Source of the DNA: Brassica napus
Taxonomy: Eukaryota; Streptophyta; Magnoliopsida; Brassicales; Brassicaceae
Reading direction: 5' to 3'
Assembly (NCBI RefSeq): GCF_020379485.1
Contig: NC_063442.1
Location: 17,494,732 to 17,558,731 of the forward strand
Length of the DNA: 64,000 bases
The notes beneath the pieces are model-generated. The model had not been told where the DNA came from and ran no database searches. It worked only from the letters and a program-made list of their open reading frames with translations. The position numbers and the translations under genes are program-made. This document shows positions 34,806 to 46,292 of this stretch, one piece after another; within the stretch, counting starts at the first letter, position 1, and each line of letters begins with the position of its first letter.

Positions 34806-35165
34806 AGTTCTTGTATCCTAATGGCATTTCTTTTTCACAGATCGGTGGTAGAGGTTTCGAGTTTGAACTTTTGTTATCACGGTGGTACTTAGCATCTCCT
34901 TAAAAGAACTTCTTCATACACAGAGGGACAAGTGGTATATATTAATCCCTAGATCCAGACCGGAGGTAAGATTTTCTCTGGATATGGGGACGCTTTTCAG
35001 TGGGGTAATCATTAAAAAAAGTTTACTCTTAGGAATTTTAATTTCTAGAGAAGCGATAATTTTTCTAACATATGAATGTCAGATGTTTCGAATTTGAATC
35101 TATGTCACCATGGTGGTGCTAGCACACTCTAGAGTGCTATAGCCACAAGTCAGCACCGCTGGCCC
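34806..35165 (+). mobile_element. two SINE-like units in tandem
   Basis: Two related segments carry a B-box-like sequence: GAGGTTTCGAGTTTGAACTT (about 34851) and GATGTTTCGAATTTGAATCT (about 35080). Each is followed by TATCACGGTGGT or its relative TGTCACCATGGTGGT. The first also has a CCTAATGGCATT A-box-like start and a GATCCAGACCGGAGGTAAG segment. Boundaries are not resolved and no clear duplication was found. Confidence 0.45.
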
Positions 35166-35334
35166 AAAGCAATTTCATAGAGTGAGAGAGAGATCTGACG
35201 GGCCTGGTCCTAGGAATTGTGGTGAAGCTGTGAGGAAAGATGGGTTTGGGGTTTCTGGGTTGTGGGTGGGGGTTGAAGCTTTGAGGGGTCCAGATTTTGG
35301 TGCTGAAGTGGGTGTTTGATGTCTTTGGTTATAT

Positions 35335-36146
35335 TGGACTTTTCAAGTTTATGTCCAATTTTTCTAGGCCGATTAGTATGATATTGTCCATTTTGAGCTG
35401 AACAAGCAAAGTCCACATGGATTTGATTTTGGACTCCTTACCAAAAGACTTCATACTAATCAGAGTTGGACACCTTATTATATATTAGACATTATTTGTC
35501 TAAACTTCCAATGTGAAACTTTGATTGATTTCACAACAAAACTCCTCATAAACCAAGTACCACACAAATCCTTGGTTTCCAACCTCCAGCGAAACGTGAT
35601 ACATATCTTGTACCGCCATAATCACCAAAATGACTCTTCACCTAAACTTTGTAACACCATTATGATTTAGCTACCTAAGCGTTCCAGCACCATTAGGACA
35701 TTCACCACTTAATCTTTGCGGCACAATTAGGAATATCCACCAAATCTTTTTATCGCTGTTAGGGAGAGACTTTCGATACAAGTGTCTGACACCCCTTAAT
35801 CGCTTGAGGACCGAAGCTTCCAAGATCTTTAATAGTCTTTGCTACGTACCTCCCCTTCCCATCGAAGGTAAGACTGCTTCAAACTTGAAGGGTATTTTGG
35901 TTCTTTTACAGATTTTCATCATCTCGGCTCTGATACCAATTATTGGAATGTTTCAAGCCCATGCCCAACTCTTCCTAGGCCGAGTAGTACAATATTATCC
36001 ACTTTAGGCCAAACAAACAAAGCCCGCATGTATTTGGTTTTGGGATCCTTCCCAAAACGTATGGTATTAATCAAAGTTGGACGTTCCTTTATTTAATAGA
36101 CGTTATTTGTCTGAACTTCCAATGTGGGACTTTGTTTGTATTTACA
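35335..36146 (-). mobile_element. TRIM (miniature LTR retrotransposon)
   Basis: Two diverged direct repeats of about 204 bases (35335-35538 and 35944-36146) share TTCAAG-TTATG/CCATGCCCAA, CCTAGGCCGA-TAGTA, GACATTATTTGTCTAAACTTCCAATGTG-type words. They flank about 405 bases with no coding frame. On the minus strand TGGTATCAGAGCC (35938-35926), the initiator-tRNA primer site, directly follows the right-hand repeat. This small size, lack of genes and primer site define a TRIM. A target duplication was not found. Confidence 0.75.
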
Positions 36147-36149
36147 ATA

Positions 36150-37035
36150 GGTTCATTTAGCTCTACCAGGTTAGAGTACTCCCGGTGCTTTTGTCGGCAT
36201 GGCCATCGGACTCAGTCATAGTAGATATGTTACGGATTTTTCGTGTTGGATTGTAGGGAGCAAATGTTTTTTGGCTTTGTCAACCATGGCCCTCTTGCTT
36301 ATGTGGCAGTGCGTATAGAGCTAACTAGTTTCAGAGACTTGATATAGGGCTTGTTTCTGTCCCCTTTGTGTCTCAGAGTGGTGCTAGTTTTCCTCTTTCT
36401 CCTTTAGTGCAGGTACAGTGGTGTAGTGTTTCAATCGGTTCCTCCTTTCCGAAAAAGTATTGTGAGCTTACTGAGGCTTGCTTGGCTGAGGTTTGTCGCT
36501 ATAAATGCTGCTCTATCAGGTTCCTTTGTGTTGAGGTATATTCTATTTGAACCAGGCTTTGGGAAAGCCATTATATACTGATTCCAGTGTGACGTCCTTA
36601 ACCAAAGGCTTCCCAAAGTTTTCTTGGATATGGGTGCTTCTCTTTAGCTTTCTAGTTATGTCTTGTTTCAGTTTCTATTTGTCTTTAGTTGTTTTTTGTT
36701 GGCTTAGTTTAGTTTGTTATCTCTTTGCTATTAGTTATTGTGTAATGCATGTCAAAAACTAAAATTTGGTAAATATGTTAACGTTTCAACCAGGAGCGAA
36801 TCCAAAATGTTTTTCGGGTGGGTGCACAACTCATAAAAAATAAAAATGGATGGCATTAACTTAGGAATACTCTTAACTTAGATCGAACCTGAGATATTAA
36901 GGGTGCACAAGAAGCTTTTCTCCATTTTAGCTAGCTGAAACTTAACATTTTACATAAATTTTTTATTATATTGATAAAATTACGGGTGCTTTTCCTTAAT
37001 AGCTCTTGTCCTGCCTTCGCCCATGGTTTCTTACG
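36150..37035. other. unexplained low-AT segment and spacer
   Basis: About 36150-36770 is less AT-rich than its surroundings and has short open frames (36368-36550 and 36547-36762, plus), but stops are frequent and I recognise no family. It could be a decayed gene or a retroelement tail. From 36780 to 37020 there is a possible inverted-repeat element (GGAGCGAATCC... / ...CCTGCCTTCGCCC). Confidence 0.3.
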
Positions 37036-37406
37036 CGCCCCCCCCCCTCCCCCCCCTTAAAAAATTCTAAAGTTTTTAACAGTCGAACATGAAAACCGAA
37101 TAACATAAATAAATTCTTAAAACTCTCGTTAATTAATTTTTTGATATTTTGAGAAAAATAATTATGATAAAGATATAACAAAATCCACATATGTGTTTAA
37201 AAAATTATGATAAATATATTACATAATCCACATATGCGTTCAAAACACAAAATATCACATAATCTTTTTTATAACATTTTTAGTTTTCATTTAGTATCTG
37301 CAAAATAAAAAGTATTATCACAATAATAATAAAATAATACTTAGTGGTATTTATAATAGTTAAGTTTCGAAACAATAGTTACAAAAACAGTTTAGGATAT
37401 ACTTAA

Positions 37407-37741
37407 GGGCAATTGTCAATAATAGCACATTTTGAAGTTTATGTCTCAAAAATAGCATTAGAAGGAGAAAGTCACAAAAATGACATTCATTAAAGGATAA
37501 AATATCTATAATACCTTTGGTTTAAAATTAAATAAACAAACAAAAATAAATAAAAATAAAAATAAAAATAAAAATAAATAATTTTTTTATATTGTTTCAG
37601 ATTATATGTTTTCAGATTCGAAATTTTTTAAAAAAAATTTATAATTTTTTTTTTATAATTTTTTTTTCAAAATTTTTTTTTATTTTCTTAAAAAAATTTC
37701 TTTTTATAATTTAAAAATACTTTTTGAAACTGTTTTTAAAA

Positions 37742-37772
<31 letters not shown>

Positions 37773-37975
37773 TTTTATTTTTTATTTTTTATAAAATTTT
37801 AAACCCTAATTCCAAAACCCCACCCCTTAACTCTAAACCCTAAGGTTTGGATTAATTAACCCAAGGGGTATAAGTGTATATTACCTCTTTAATGAAACCT
37901 ATTTTTGTGACTTTGAGCCTTGAGTGCTACTTTGGGAACAAAAACTTGGTTTGGTGTTATTCTAGTCTTTTTCTC
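37407..37975. mobile_element. Mutator-like MITE, 569 bp
   Basis: The segment is flanked by an exact 9-bp duplication, TATACTTAA (37398-37406 and 37976-37984), the Mutator size. The ends form imperfect inverted repeats over about 80 bases: TCACAAAAATGACATTCATTAAA on the left pairs with TTTAATGAAACCTATTTTTGTGA on the right. The middle is A/T-rich simple sequence with no gene. Confidence 0.75.
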
Positions 37976-38454
37976 TATACTTAAATAAATCTAGTGACAT
38001 TTTAAAAATGTTGAAATTTGGTAATTTTCAGTTTTGTTTATTATATATTGTAAACATAAAAAACTATGCTATTTAAGCTAATTCGAAGGTTTTATATTAA
38101 ATATATAGACTATTAACATAAAACCAGTTGACTGAAAATAAATTGGTAAACAACATAAAAGATTTATGGACTACATATCTGGTTCATATTGATTATAAAT
38201 TGAATTAGATTGTGTGGATTAGATATAATACAAAAGAATCAGTCAATTCAATTACAATTAATTGATTTTAGTGTGGAAGTCTATCAACATAATGCTTACA
38301 AGTATAATTATTTAAAATCTAAATCAAAATGGACTTGAAATTTGCTCGTGTGCGTAATAAATGTTAAAAGTATTAAAATAGCTGCCAAATCAAATTGCAT
38401 CCTCACGTTAACAATTATCTTGCATATGGAATATTAGCTCGGCGAATTCGGTTT

Positions 38455-38860
38455 TCCAAAACCAGACCGGTTTTTGGAAACCAATTCCAAAACTACCCGA
38501 ATCATATTTCGGTTTAGTTCGGTTATCAGTTATTTTTGGTTTTTCTTTTGTTTTCTAAAATAACTGATTTTTTGGTTTGCGGTTAATTTCGGTATAGTTT
38601 TCATAAAAAAATCGGTTATTTTCGGTTAAGCTTGATTATTTCGGTTAAATTTTTTTTTTTTTTTTTTTTTTCGGTTAATTTCGGTGTGGGATTTTGGTTC
38701 TTTCGGTTAGTTTCGGTTACCTTCATTTTTTTAATCAAAAACCAAACCGAAAACAGAATTATTTTTCAAAATCCTACCGAACTAAACCGAATTCAAAACT
38801 GTAACCGAACTGACAACCAAAAATTCTGGTTCGATTCGCGGTTCGGTTCGAACAATAACC
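38455..38860. repeat. inverted array of TTCGGTT/AACCGAA words
   Basis: About 38500-38720 holds many TTCGGTT copies, and 38740-38860 holds the complement (AACCGAA, ACCGAAC), so the two halves can pair. A T run lies at 38648-38670. No gene is credible; the open frame at 38632-38958 crosses the array. It is probably a transposon end or foldback remnant. Confidence 0.55.
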
Positions 38861-38959
38861 ACAAGGCTACTAAATATTGTCGGCTCGACTTTGTAACTTT
38901 TTTCTTGCTCTTTGTTTGTTTTGAATTTCGGAATTATATTTCTTTATTTCAGTTTTAAG

Positions 38960-39505
38960 TATTTTGTGGTCCTAGCATCGTTGAATAAAAGAAATAACAT
39001 TGTTGAATAAAATAACATGTTATTTCTTTGCGGACAAATGTTTTTGTTGACTTTCTAAAAAAGTAAACTAGCGCGTTTGGGTAAGATCAATGATTTATGG
39101 TACTCTAGTTGTCTAAAAAGAAGAGTATGTTCACATTAGAATTTTATGTATATAAATGATTTTTACAAACTAAAATTTATGTTGTCTTCATTTACATATT
39201 ATGTACACAATTAAATTAGAATACACACATAAATAAAAATAATATCTCTTATTTATTGAAAATATTTTTGCAGTAAATCAAAACAATCATTTTATTTTAT
39301 ATAATATATAATTAAATTTTAATGATATTGAGATAGATATATAGTATATTTTAATATAAATATTTATTATTAAGACTTTCTACTCATATGATTTTATTAA
39401 CATTTGTACTTTAACAAAAAAATTCAACAATTAATCACAAAATTTTCAATGTGAAATTTTTTCACTGCATATTTCGAAATCAAAATATTAATGAGGTATA
39501 TTGTT
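38960..39505. other. AT-rich gene-less stretch
   Basis: I see nothing beyond AT-rich sequence and short repeats. Confidence 0.4.
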
Positions 39506-39541
39506 TAATTTTGAATATGAAATCAAAATACTTCATATTTC

Positions 39542-39759
39542 ATATTCAAAATTAACATATTTTGTGTTTTATGAGGTATATAGTTTAATTTTGAAATTAA
39601 CATATTTCTAAATTTTAATTATATGGTTAATGGGATTGTTTAATTTATTTAAACTAACCATATAATCCCATTAACCATATAATAAAAATTTAGAAATATG
39701 TTAATTTCAAAATTAAACTATATACCTCATAAAACACAAAATATGTTAATTTTGAATAT
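39542..39759. repeat. near-perfect 96-bp inverted repeat (hairpin)
   Basis: Bases 39542-39637 and 39664-39759 are reverse complements at 95 of 96 positions by my alignment, with a 26-base spacer that contains its own GTTTAA/TTAAAC stem. A second small palindrome, TTTTGAATATGAAAT...ATTTCATATTCAAAA, abuts the left arm (about 39509-39550), and part of the centre recurs at about 39930-39965. No coding is present. The transcript would fold into a long double-stranded RNA. Confidence 0.93.
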
Positions 39760-40368
39760 GAAATCAAAATACTTCATATTCATACAATTTTATGATCATT
39801 GGTATCTTGTTACGACATAAAAGTTAAACCATTGATCACAAAATTTTCAATGTGCGATTTTAAATATTTGTAGTAATTTATAGTCGTTTTAAAAAATTAA
39901 AAATATAACATATAAGAAAAAATCTAAATTTTTATTATATGGTTAATGGGATTGTTTAATTTATTTAAATAATATAAAATTAAACAAAGAAAATAGAGGA
40001 TACAATAATTGTTATTAAATCTTTGTTATTCATAATCATTAATTGTCATAAATATGTTAATCATATTATGTAATTATGTAGCTTTTATTTAAGAAAATAA
40101 TGGAGAATATTATCTTGTAGACAACTAATCAATTTGATAGTTAGTTTAATAAAAATGTATAATATATGTTTAGATGGACCAACATATTTTTCTAAAGATT
40201 CTAAGAATCATCCTAATAATAATACGTGGCTACAAAAAATGTTATAATGCTTCTCAATTAATATAAGAGATTTGTTGTTTGTTGTATGGAGAATCATCCT
40301 AATTTTAGGTTTTTTATTTATATATGGACTAAAAGCCAGTAATCCTACACGCAAAACCACATTAAATA

Positions 40369-40888
40369 CTCCCTTCGTTTCTGAAATATCCATGTTTTAA
40401 AATTTTGCACACTTTCTAATAAAAGATATTACTCTCTCTCTGTTCCTAAATATAGGATATTTAGAATAGTTTTTATGTTCCAATATGTAGGATGTTCTCA
40501 TATTTCTAGGTAGCTTTAAGTTTATCAAAAACTGTGTAACCAATCAAATTTAATAATTCTATTTCGTAATTGGTTGAATAGTTTTTAATTTAAAATTTTA
40601 ATGATACCTTTTAGATAAAAAGTAACTTTCTTAATAAGTGTGTTTTACCTAAAAAATCTTATATTTAGGAACAAAGGGAGTAAAACTTAGTTATAAATGC
40701 ATAGTTTTTTGTAATTTAATATTTCCTATATTTTTAAACCAATAAGATTTTAATAAATGTAATTAATATTATTGATGTTCACAATTTTTCATTATTAGTT
40801 GACAAAAATTATATTGAAAATATAAAATATGTATCTTTTTGAAACAAAACTTTTCTCTAGAATATGGATCTTTTAGGAACGGAGGGAG
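40369..40888. mobile_element. Stowaway-like MITE interrupted by another MITE
   Basis: The ends CTCCCTTCGTTTCTGAAATA and TCTTTTAGGAACGGAGGGAG are inverted and flanked by TA (40367-40368 and 40889-40890). A second Stowaway-like element sits inside at 40432-40680, so the original length is about 270 bases. Confidence 0.85.
40432..40680. mobile_element. Inner nested Stowaway-like MITE, 249 bp
   Basis: Inverted ends CTCTCTCTCTGTTCCTAAAT and ATATTTAGGAACAAAGGGAG are flanked by TA (40430-40431 and 40681-40682). It closely resembles the copy at 41066-41315, down to internal words such as TTTAGAATA-TTTTTATGTTC. Confidence 0.85.
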
Positions 40889-41065
40889 TATTAATTTCAT
40901 TCTAAACTTCACACGATCATATGACTTTTAAAATTTCTCTACAGTTTTTTTTAGTTAAGCTGATAACACTTAGTATTCTAGTTTTAGTTGCATGTTTTTA
41001 GAAAACATACATGTATTCGAATTTTAGTTGCATGTTTTTAGAAAACATACATATATATATAACTA

Positions 41066-41315
41066 CTTCTCTGTTCATTGCGAAATATAAGATGTTTAGA
41101 ATAATTTTTATGTTCAAATATATAAGATGTTCTCATCTTTCTAGATAATTTTAAGTTTATAAAAATATTGTGTAGCTAATCAAATTTAATAGTTATGTTT
41201 TGTAATTGGTTGAGTAGTTTTAGTTTATAATTTTAATGATACTTTTTAGGTAAAGAGTAACTTTCTTAATAAGTATGTAGTCCCTAAAACATCTTATATT
41301 TAGAAACGGAAGGAG
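41066..41315. mobile_element. Stowaway-like MITE, 250 bp
   Basis: Ends CTTCTCTGTTCATTGCGAAA and ATATTTAGAAACGGAAGGAG are inverted and flanked by TA (41064-41065 and 41316-41317). It is a sister of the inner element at 40432-40680. Confidence 0.82.
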
Positions 41316-41319
41316 TATA

Positions 41320-44300
41320 AATTACAAAGACCAAAGCCATCTTCATTTTTATAATATTATTATATTTGAATGTTCATCTAGATGTTGCATTAAATACAAA
41401 ACTAAACATGGCCTCGGTTGTTTTGGTGCAGTAGTTAATATGAGTCTGGGTCTGATCACAAAGGTGCATTAGGATTCGTGTAGAAACTTGTCGTGGTGGG
41501 TATCTTTTTGTGCAATAGAAAATTTTCCCAAGTCAATTAACAAAAAAATAATAAATATTTAGCTCCTAAGTTTGGTAGTGCGTTTTTGATGCTTTTTTAA
41601 GCATTTTTTAGAATTTGTTTTTGTCTTTTGAATGAGTCAAATTGTATTATAAGTTTCTTTTACTCTTTTATCAATTTTTGCGGATTTTAGATTACACTGA
41701 AAGAAAAACAAGCAATTTGAGTTGAAGAAATCAATTAAAAATGCACAGTCATGCAAAAACGTCACATATTTGGTATTCTCGCAGATTTTTTCACATCATA
41801 TATTATGTCTAAAAGGAATATTATAATTACCTTAGTTATTATATCAAGTGGATGGTAGATTAACAGGACTTTTTTTCTTGGAAGAACCGGTTGGCCTGGG
41901 AGTCTATAGGAAGTGCCGGCCCTGCCTTTGACTCTATTAGAAGCAACAACCGAAATTTTGGATCATTTCATTATTTGTTAATTTATTAAAAATCTGAAGA
42001 ATAAAATGCGCACTTCCAAAATTAAAACATTGACCTTATGCTTCTTTTGCAAAAAAAAAAAAAAAGATAATAAGGTTATGCTTTTCCAAAAGATCTAGTG
42101 TGGTTTTGGCTTGAAAATTTGAAAATACTTTTTTAACTCTGAAGTCACATGTTTCATCGGCCTTCCTTCCATAGCCGACTGTCAAAGAAATCAGTAGTTC
42201 AACTTGGAAATGTGATTTATACTTGAAGCATGGTTATGGGCCACACACTTTGAAAATTTATATTAAAAGTAAAGACATTATCTATGTCCATCGAAAGTAT
42301 GTACTTTGTTCATCTTTGTGGTTTGAGAGACATTGTATTTCTTCGGCATGGATCCCATGCGGTCTATAAAGGAGGCTATGGATGTGTAGGCTACCATTTG
42401 GGTGTGTAGCCTACACACCCAAGTAGTAAAACTAGAATTTTTCGCTAAGCACTTTTCTCTTATGTGTTCCATTTGTCCATTTGCATGAAAATGTGCGATT
42501 CTGATTTATTCAGTCCTCGTCTGGTTGACTTTAACTGGAACCACTAACAATCAGTATAGAATAAAGATTTATGCTTCCATTTGGACCGCACAGGAAGCAC
42601 CAATTCATACAGAAACTTTTACGTAGATTATTGTACAAGAAAACAAAACTACGTACAATTATAACGTCTGCATAAGACGATCCTTATTGACGAATCACAA
42701 GAAGACGATTCTTTTAATATCAACAAGATATGGACTAGTAAACTTGAGATGGCCAGTTGCTTATTTCATATAAATAAAATATCTCATAACATCTCATCTC
42801 GGTCGACGATAAAGACGTCTTTGAGTTGAACCAAAAAGAAGCACACGTCTCTTTCTCTTTTTTTTTTACTAAGAAGCACACGTCTTGGAGTGTTCTAAAT
42901 CAAAGATATACATGGAAGTAAGGAATTAAATCCGAGTTCGTAGTATTTTGACTTTCTTTTTATAAATATTTTTATCATCAAAATACTAATTACAAGATGC
43001 GATAACAAAAGGGAAAGGACACATATAATGAATAAGAAACAATGAAGATATCGCGTTTCGATTGACTTTAGTGGTAGGAGAAAATCATATCTAGCCACAT
43101 CCACCTCGGTTTTTACTAACTCTATTTTGTGCCTATGTCCCGTGGACTACAAATGCATCTCCCTAGTCTTTACTGAAGGCCTATTTATTTTGTTTGTTGT
43201 AAGTAATAGTATCTATAGAAAAAGATAGAAAGCTTAAAAACTGTGAGACCATTTAAAAGGTAAATTAAGTAAATCTAAAATATTTTGTTCTTTTATTTTA
43301 CTATAAAACAAAAGTAATAGAAGTTAAATTCTTTAAAAGTGTAATTTTTATGAATTATTTGGGGTCCACATTTTTATTTTATTATTGGACCCGAATTCTC
43401 CAAACCGGCACTAGATCCGTTAGCTTTTAGTTGAATCTCTTTTTTTTGCTAGATAGATTAATGAGGCAAGCTCGCTAGAACCAATTGAGCTCAGTTATCC
43501 TTTTATTTTCCCTTTAGGCTGTAGAAGTTGCATGAGTAACAGAAATGTCAGTGACTGATAAAATCCAGACATACTCCAAAATCGGAAGACTCAATAGTGT
43601 GATAGAAGTTGAAATTACTAGAACCGTAATGATATATTTTTACTAAAAGTCGCTTAAACAATTTGTTTAATTACATATTTACAACGTCAAAACAACGGTT
43701 TTGATTTGCTACAGACCACTCTCTAAATATACTCTGGTCTGGACTCACTCAATAGATTCGTTTGTACCATGGGAAATATCAAATGATTCCTTTGTATTGA
43801 ACTAAATACCAATAGATCACAACGAATACTTGTCCAAATTCTGGAACCAACATTACATGTCTCTCCATGACCTTTACAGTAAGTTTCATTTCATCTAAAC
43901 TCTTTTTGAGGACCCTCTTAAAGAATAAGATGTGATAAACATCATTACAACTCCAAAAAAAAATATGAATAATATATATCACCTTTTATACGCTTCTTTC
44001 AATCTCTGGAGTTTCGATTAAGAGACAACTCAAAGTGAAAGAAATCCCTCTGTTCATTGCCAAGCTAGAGACGATCTCTGGTGCACAGAAGAATTGCGGG
44101 CTCAAGTTCCTTTAGCCCTGACCCTTACAATATATAATATCCCAAATAACCCAAATGGATCCCTAATCTTAAGCAGATTTACAAAACCAATTTGAGTAAT
44201 TAAGAATATATCATTTATCTACAGGCATCAACCGTTAATTTGGAGAACATGAAAGCTTTGGATACATCATAATAACTTAGCTTAATCACAATCTGCAATC

Positions 44301-44350
44301 TTTCTTGACTGCATAATCCAAAAAGGTGACTGAAGAGAAAGAATCACTAG
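41320..44350. other. gene-less stretch between MITEs and the ORP pseudogene
   Basis: No gene is supported. About 41405-41520 has tRNA-like words (GGTGCAGTAGTTAA, GGATTCGTGTAG) and may be a SINE relic. A 21-base palindrome lies at 42400-42420. Homopolymer and AT-rich tracts are common. Open frames here (42278-42472, 42895-43104, 43779-43982) show no family features. Confidence 0.4.
42400..42420. repeat. 21-base palindrome
   Basis: GGGTGTGTAG-C-CTACACACCC pairs perfectly around one central base. A further GTGTAGGCTAC about 20 bases upstream can pair with the same right arm. Confidence 0.85.
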
Positions 44351-44758
44351 GACTAACGATGAGATATTCAGTATTCCATTCTTTGTCTTCTCTTTAATAG
44401 CTGTTTCTCTTCATTTACCTTCTCATATTCACCCTTCTCCAGGCATCGTTGATCTGGTCGGATCCTAAAATCTGTCGGAGGAAGCTTCTCCTTATAATCC
44501 GAATGAACAAAATCACCACAACATCAGATAGCTAATAAGACCAAGTTCACAAATAAAACCGAAAGCAGCATGCTTGTAATATATCTCCAAACCATGTGTC
44601 AGTTCATTAACGCTAATTAATGATGTTAGGTTGTATCTAGTGACATTAGGTGGTGCTTTGTCGATATCCACAGCAACGAGGCACTTGCTTTCTTAAGCAC
44701 ATCACCAGCAACATTGTGAAGGCTATCATTCCATTCACCAAATATTGTCGCTGCATTT

Positions 44759-44940
44759 TTTTGTTTTTTTGAATTATACAGGGGTATCCTGGCCCCACAA
44801 AAATGGTCCAGACTAGTCATGTGTTGCCACATGTCGATCTCCTGTCCCTGGCGATGCTGAAATGTTAATTCCCCATTGACCGGGACTCGAACCCTGGTAT
44901 TTTCACCGTATTGAGCTTTTTCCCTCAAGTTAATCACCAC
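44759..44940 (-). mobile_element. SINE inserted in an ORP exon
   Basis: The flanks CGCTGCATTT (44749-44758) and CGCAGCATTT (44941-44950) form a 10-bp duplication with one mismatch. On the minus strand the head has GTGGTGATTAACTTGAGGGA (A-box-like) and GGTTCGAGTCC (B box, about 44885), and the tail is A-rich. ORP coding sequence stops at one edge and resumes at the other. Confidence 0.85.
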
Positions 44941-45413
44941 CGCAGCATTTCTCTCAGTTACATCTTCAACACAACCATTAACCTATATATATTTGATCAT
45001 AGCGCTATCTCAGGTATGCCAAACACATTTGTCTAAAACTGTTCACAGTGTGTAAACACATATAGTATGTGAAATCAGCCGGTGGGTTTCTATTGAGAAT
45101 TAAATTGCTACTTGAACATAACGTACAAAAACATTGGCGATTCCCACGGATTTGCATTATCCCCTGGTGGCTGGCCTATTATGTGTCAGAGAAAATTGAA
45201 CGTTTATGTAATTATGTTCATCTCATCAGAACTTCCGTTAAAAGAAAAGAGTGTATGAGATTACCTTCTCAGAGAAGAAACGGCTTCATAAGTTTCTCCA
45301 AGCAAAGGGTTGAAAGTTTACAGTGCCGGTATTCAGAGGAAGCACAACCAGAGACAGAAACAACATACATAGCTCTGAGGAGACTATTCCCCTGACGATG
45401 AACTGATGAAGCC

Positions 45414-45731
45414 TAAGCTTTTATAAGATATAACTAGAGATTTGTTGATTCTAACAATACCCAGAAAACTAGGATAATCACAAAGATTTTATTTAGTCTA
45501 AGAATGCCTAAAATCAGTGTCTTATTAAATTCGTTGAGAACACCTATGTTCTAGCCGAAAACAAGAGAGAACTCTCAATTTTATTAATCAAATCATCAAC
45601 TACGTAAAACCATAGCCTCAAAGACTATATATAAGAAAACATAAAAATCCTAAAGATAATTATTCTAAAAATAAATAAAACTTTAAATAAGTAAAATATT
45701 TAGAATATTCCTAAATATTCTGTCTTCATCA
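45414..45731 (-). repeat. 3' LTR of the gypsy-like element
   Basis: The 318-base repeat shares ATAAGATATAACTAGA, TTCGTTGAGAACACCTATGT and AAAACCATAGCCTCAAAGAC with the partner at 57461-58007, but lacks the tandem duplication found there. It starts within about 20 bases of an ORP exon edge. Confidence 0.75.
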
Positions 45732-45857
45732 TTCTCTCTTCATCATTCTCTCTGGATTGAAAAAATTCGTCCTCGAACTCGAATCGTAACGGTCGTTGGC
45801 ATTCATCTTTTTTTTCTTTTCTTTTTCCATTGATAATATTTTCCAAAGAGGAAAATA

Positions 45858-46292
45858 TAATGAAACAATTACATTCAAATGCAGTTTTCAAGTTTCTATT
45901 ACAATATAGAGCAGTTTATGCTACTAAGGTAGTTCTTGCTAACCAACCTCACTTTCCACCTAAAAAGATAATTAAATGAACTTGTACTTAAAGATAATAT
46001 ATTTATTATATTTAATATATTTTTTCTGACGGGATTTGACCACAACCACAATAAAGTGGGTCCGTGTACTACTCATCATAGTCTTCTCCCTCCTAAACTT
46101 TGCATCTTCTTTATAAAATAAAATTTGTTGTTTCAGTTTATATTTTCCAAAATAATTATATTTATTTATTATTTATATTATTTTATCTATCTTTTGAAAT
46201 ATGTCAAGGTACATTTTTGATAGTGCTGATCAGATAGAGAAAAGAGAAATAATAAAAACATCATTAACTTAGTTAGCAATTATTTGGTGTTA
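45858..46292. repeat. internal repeat unit 1 of the gypsy-like element
   Basis: This unit (ACAATTACATTCAAATGCAG through TTAGCAATTATTTGGTGTTA) recurs with small changes at 47600-48200, in permuted extent, and in part at about 49650-49860. The copies show that this region was duplicated before or independently of the Harbinger insertion. No gene is present. Confidence 0.7.

Noticed and set aside
36368..36762. Possible gene in a less AT-rich segment
   Set aside because: Frames are short and overlapping with frequent stops, and no motif is recognised.
41405..41520. SINE-like head with A- and B-box-like words
   Set aside because: No tail, target duplication or clear boundaries could be found.
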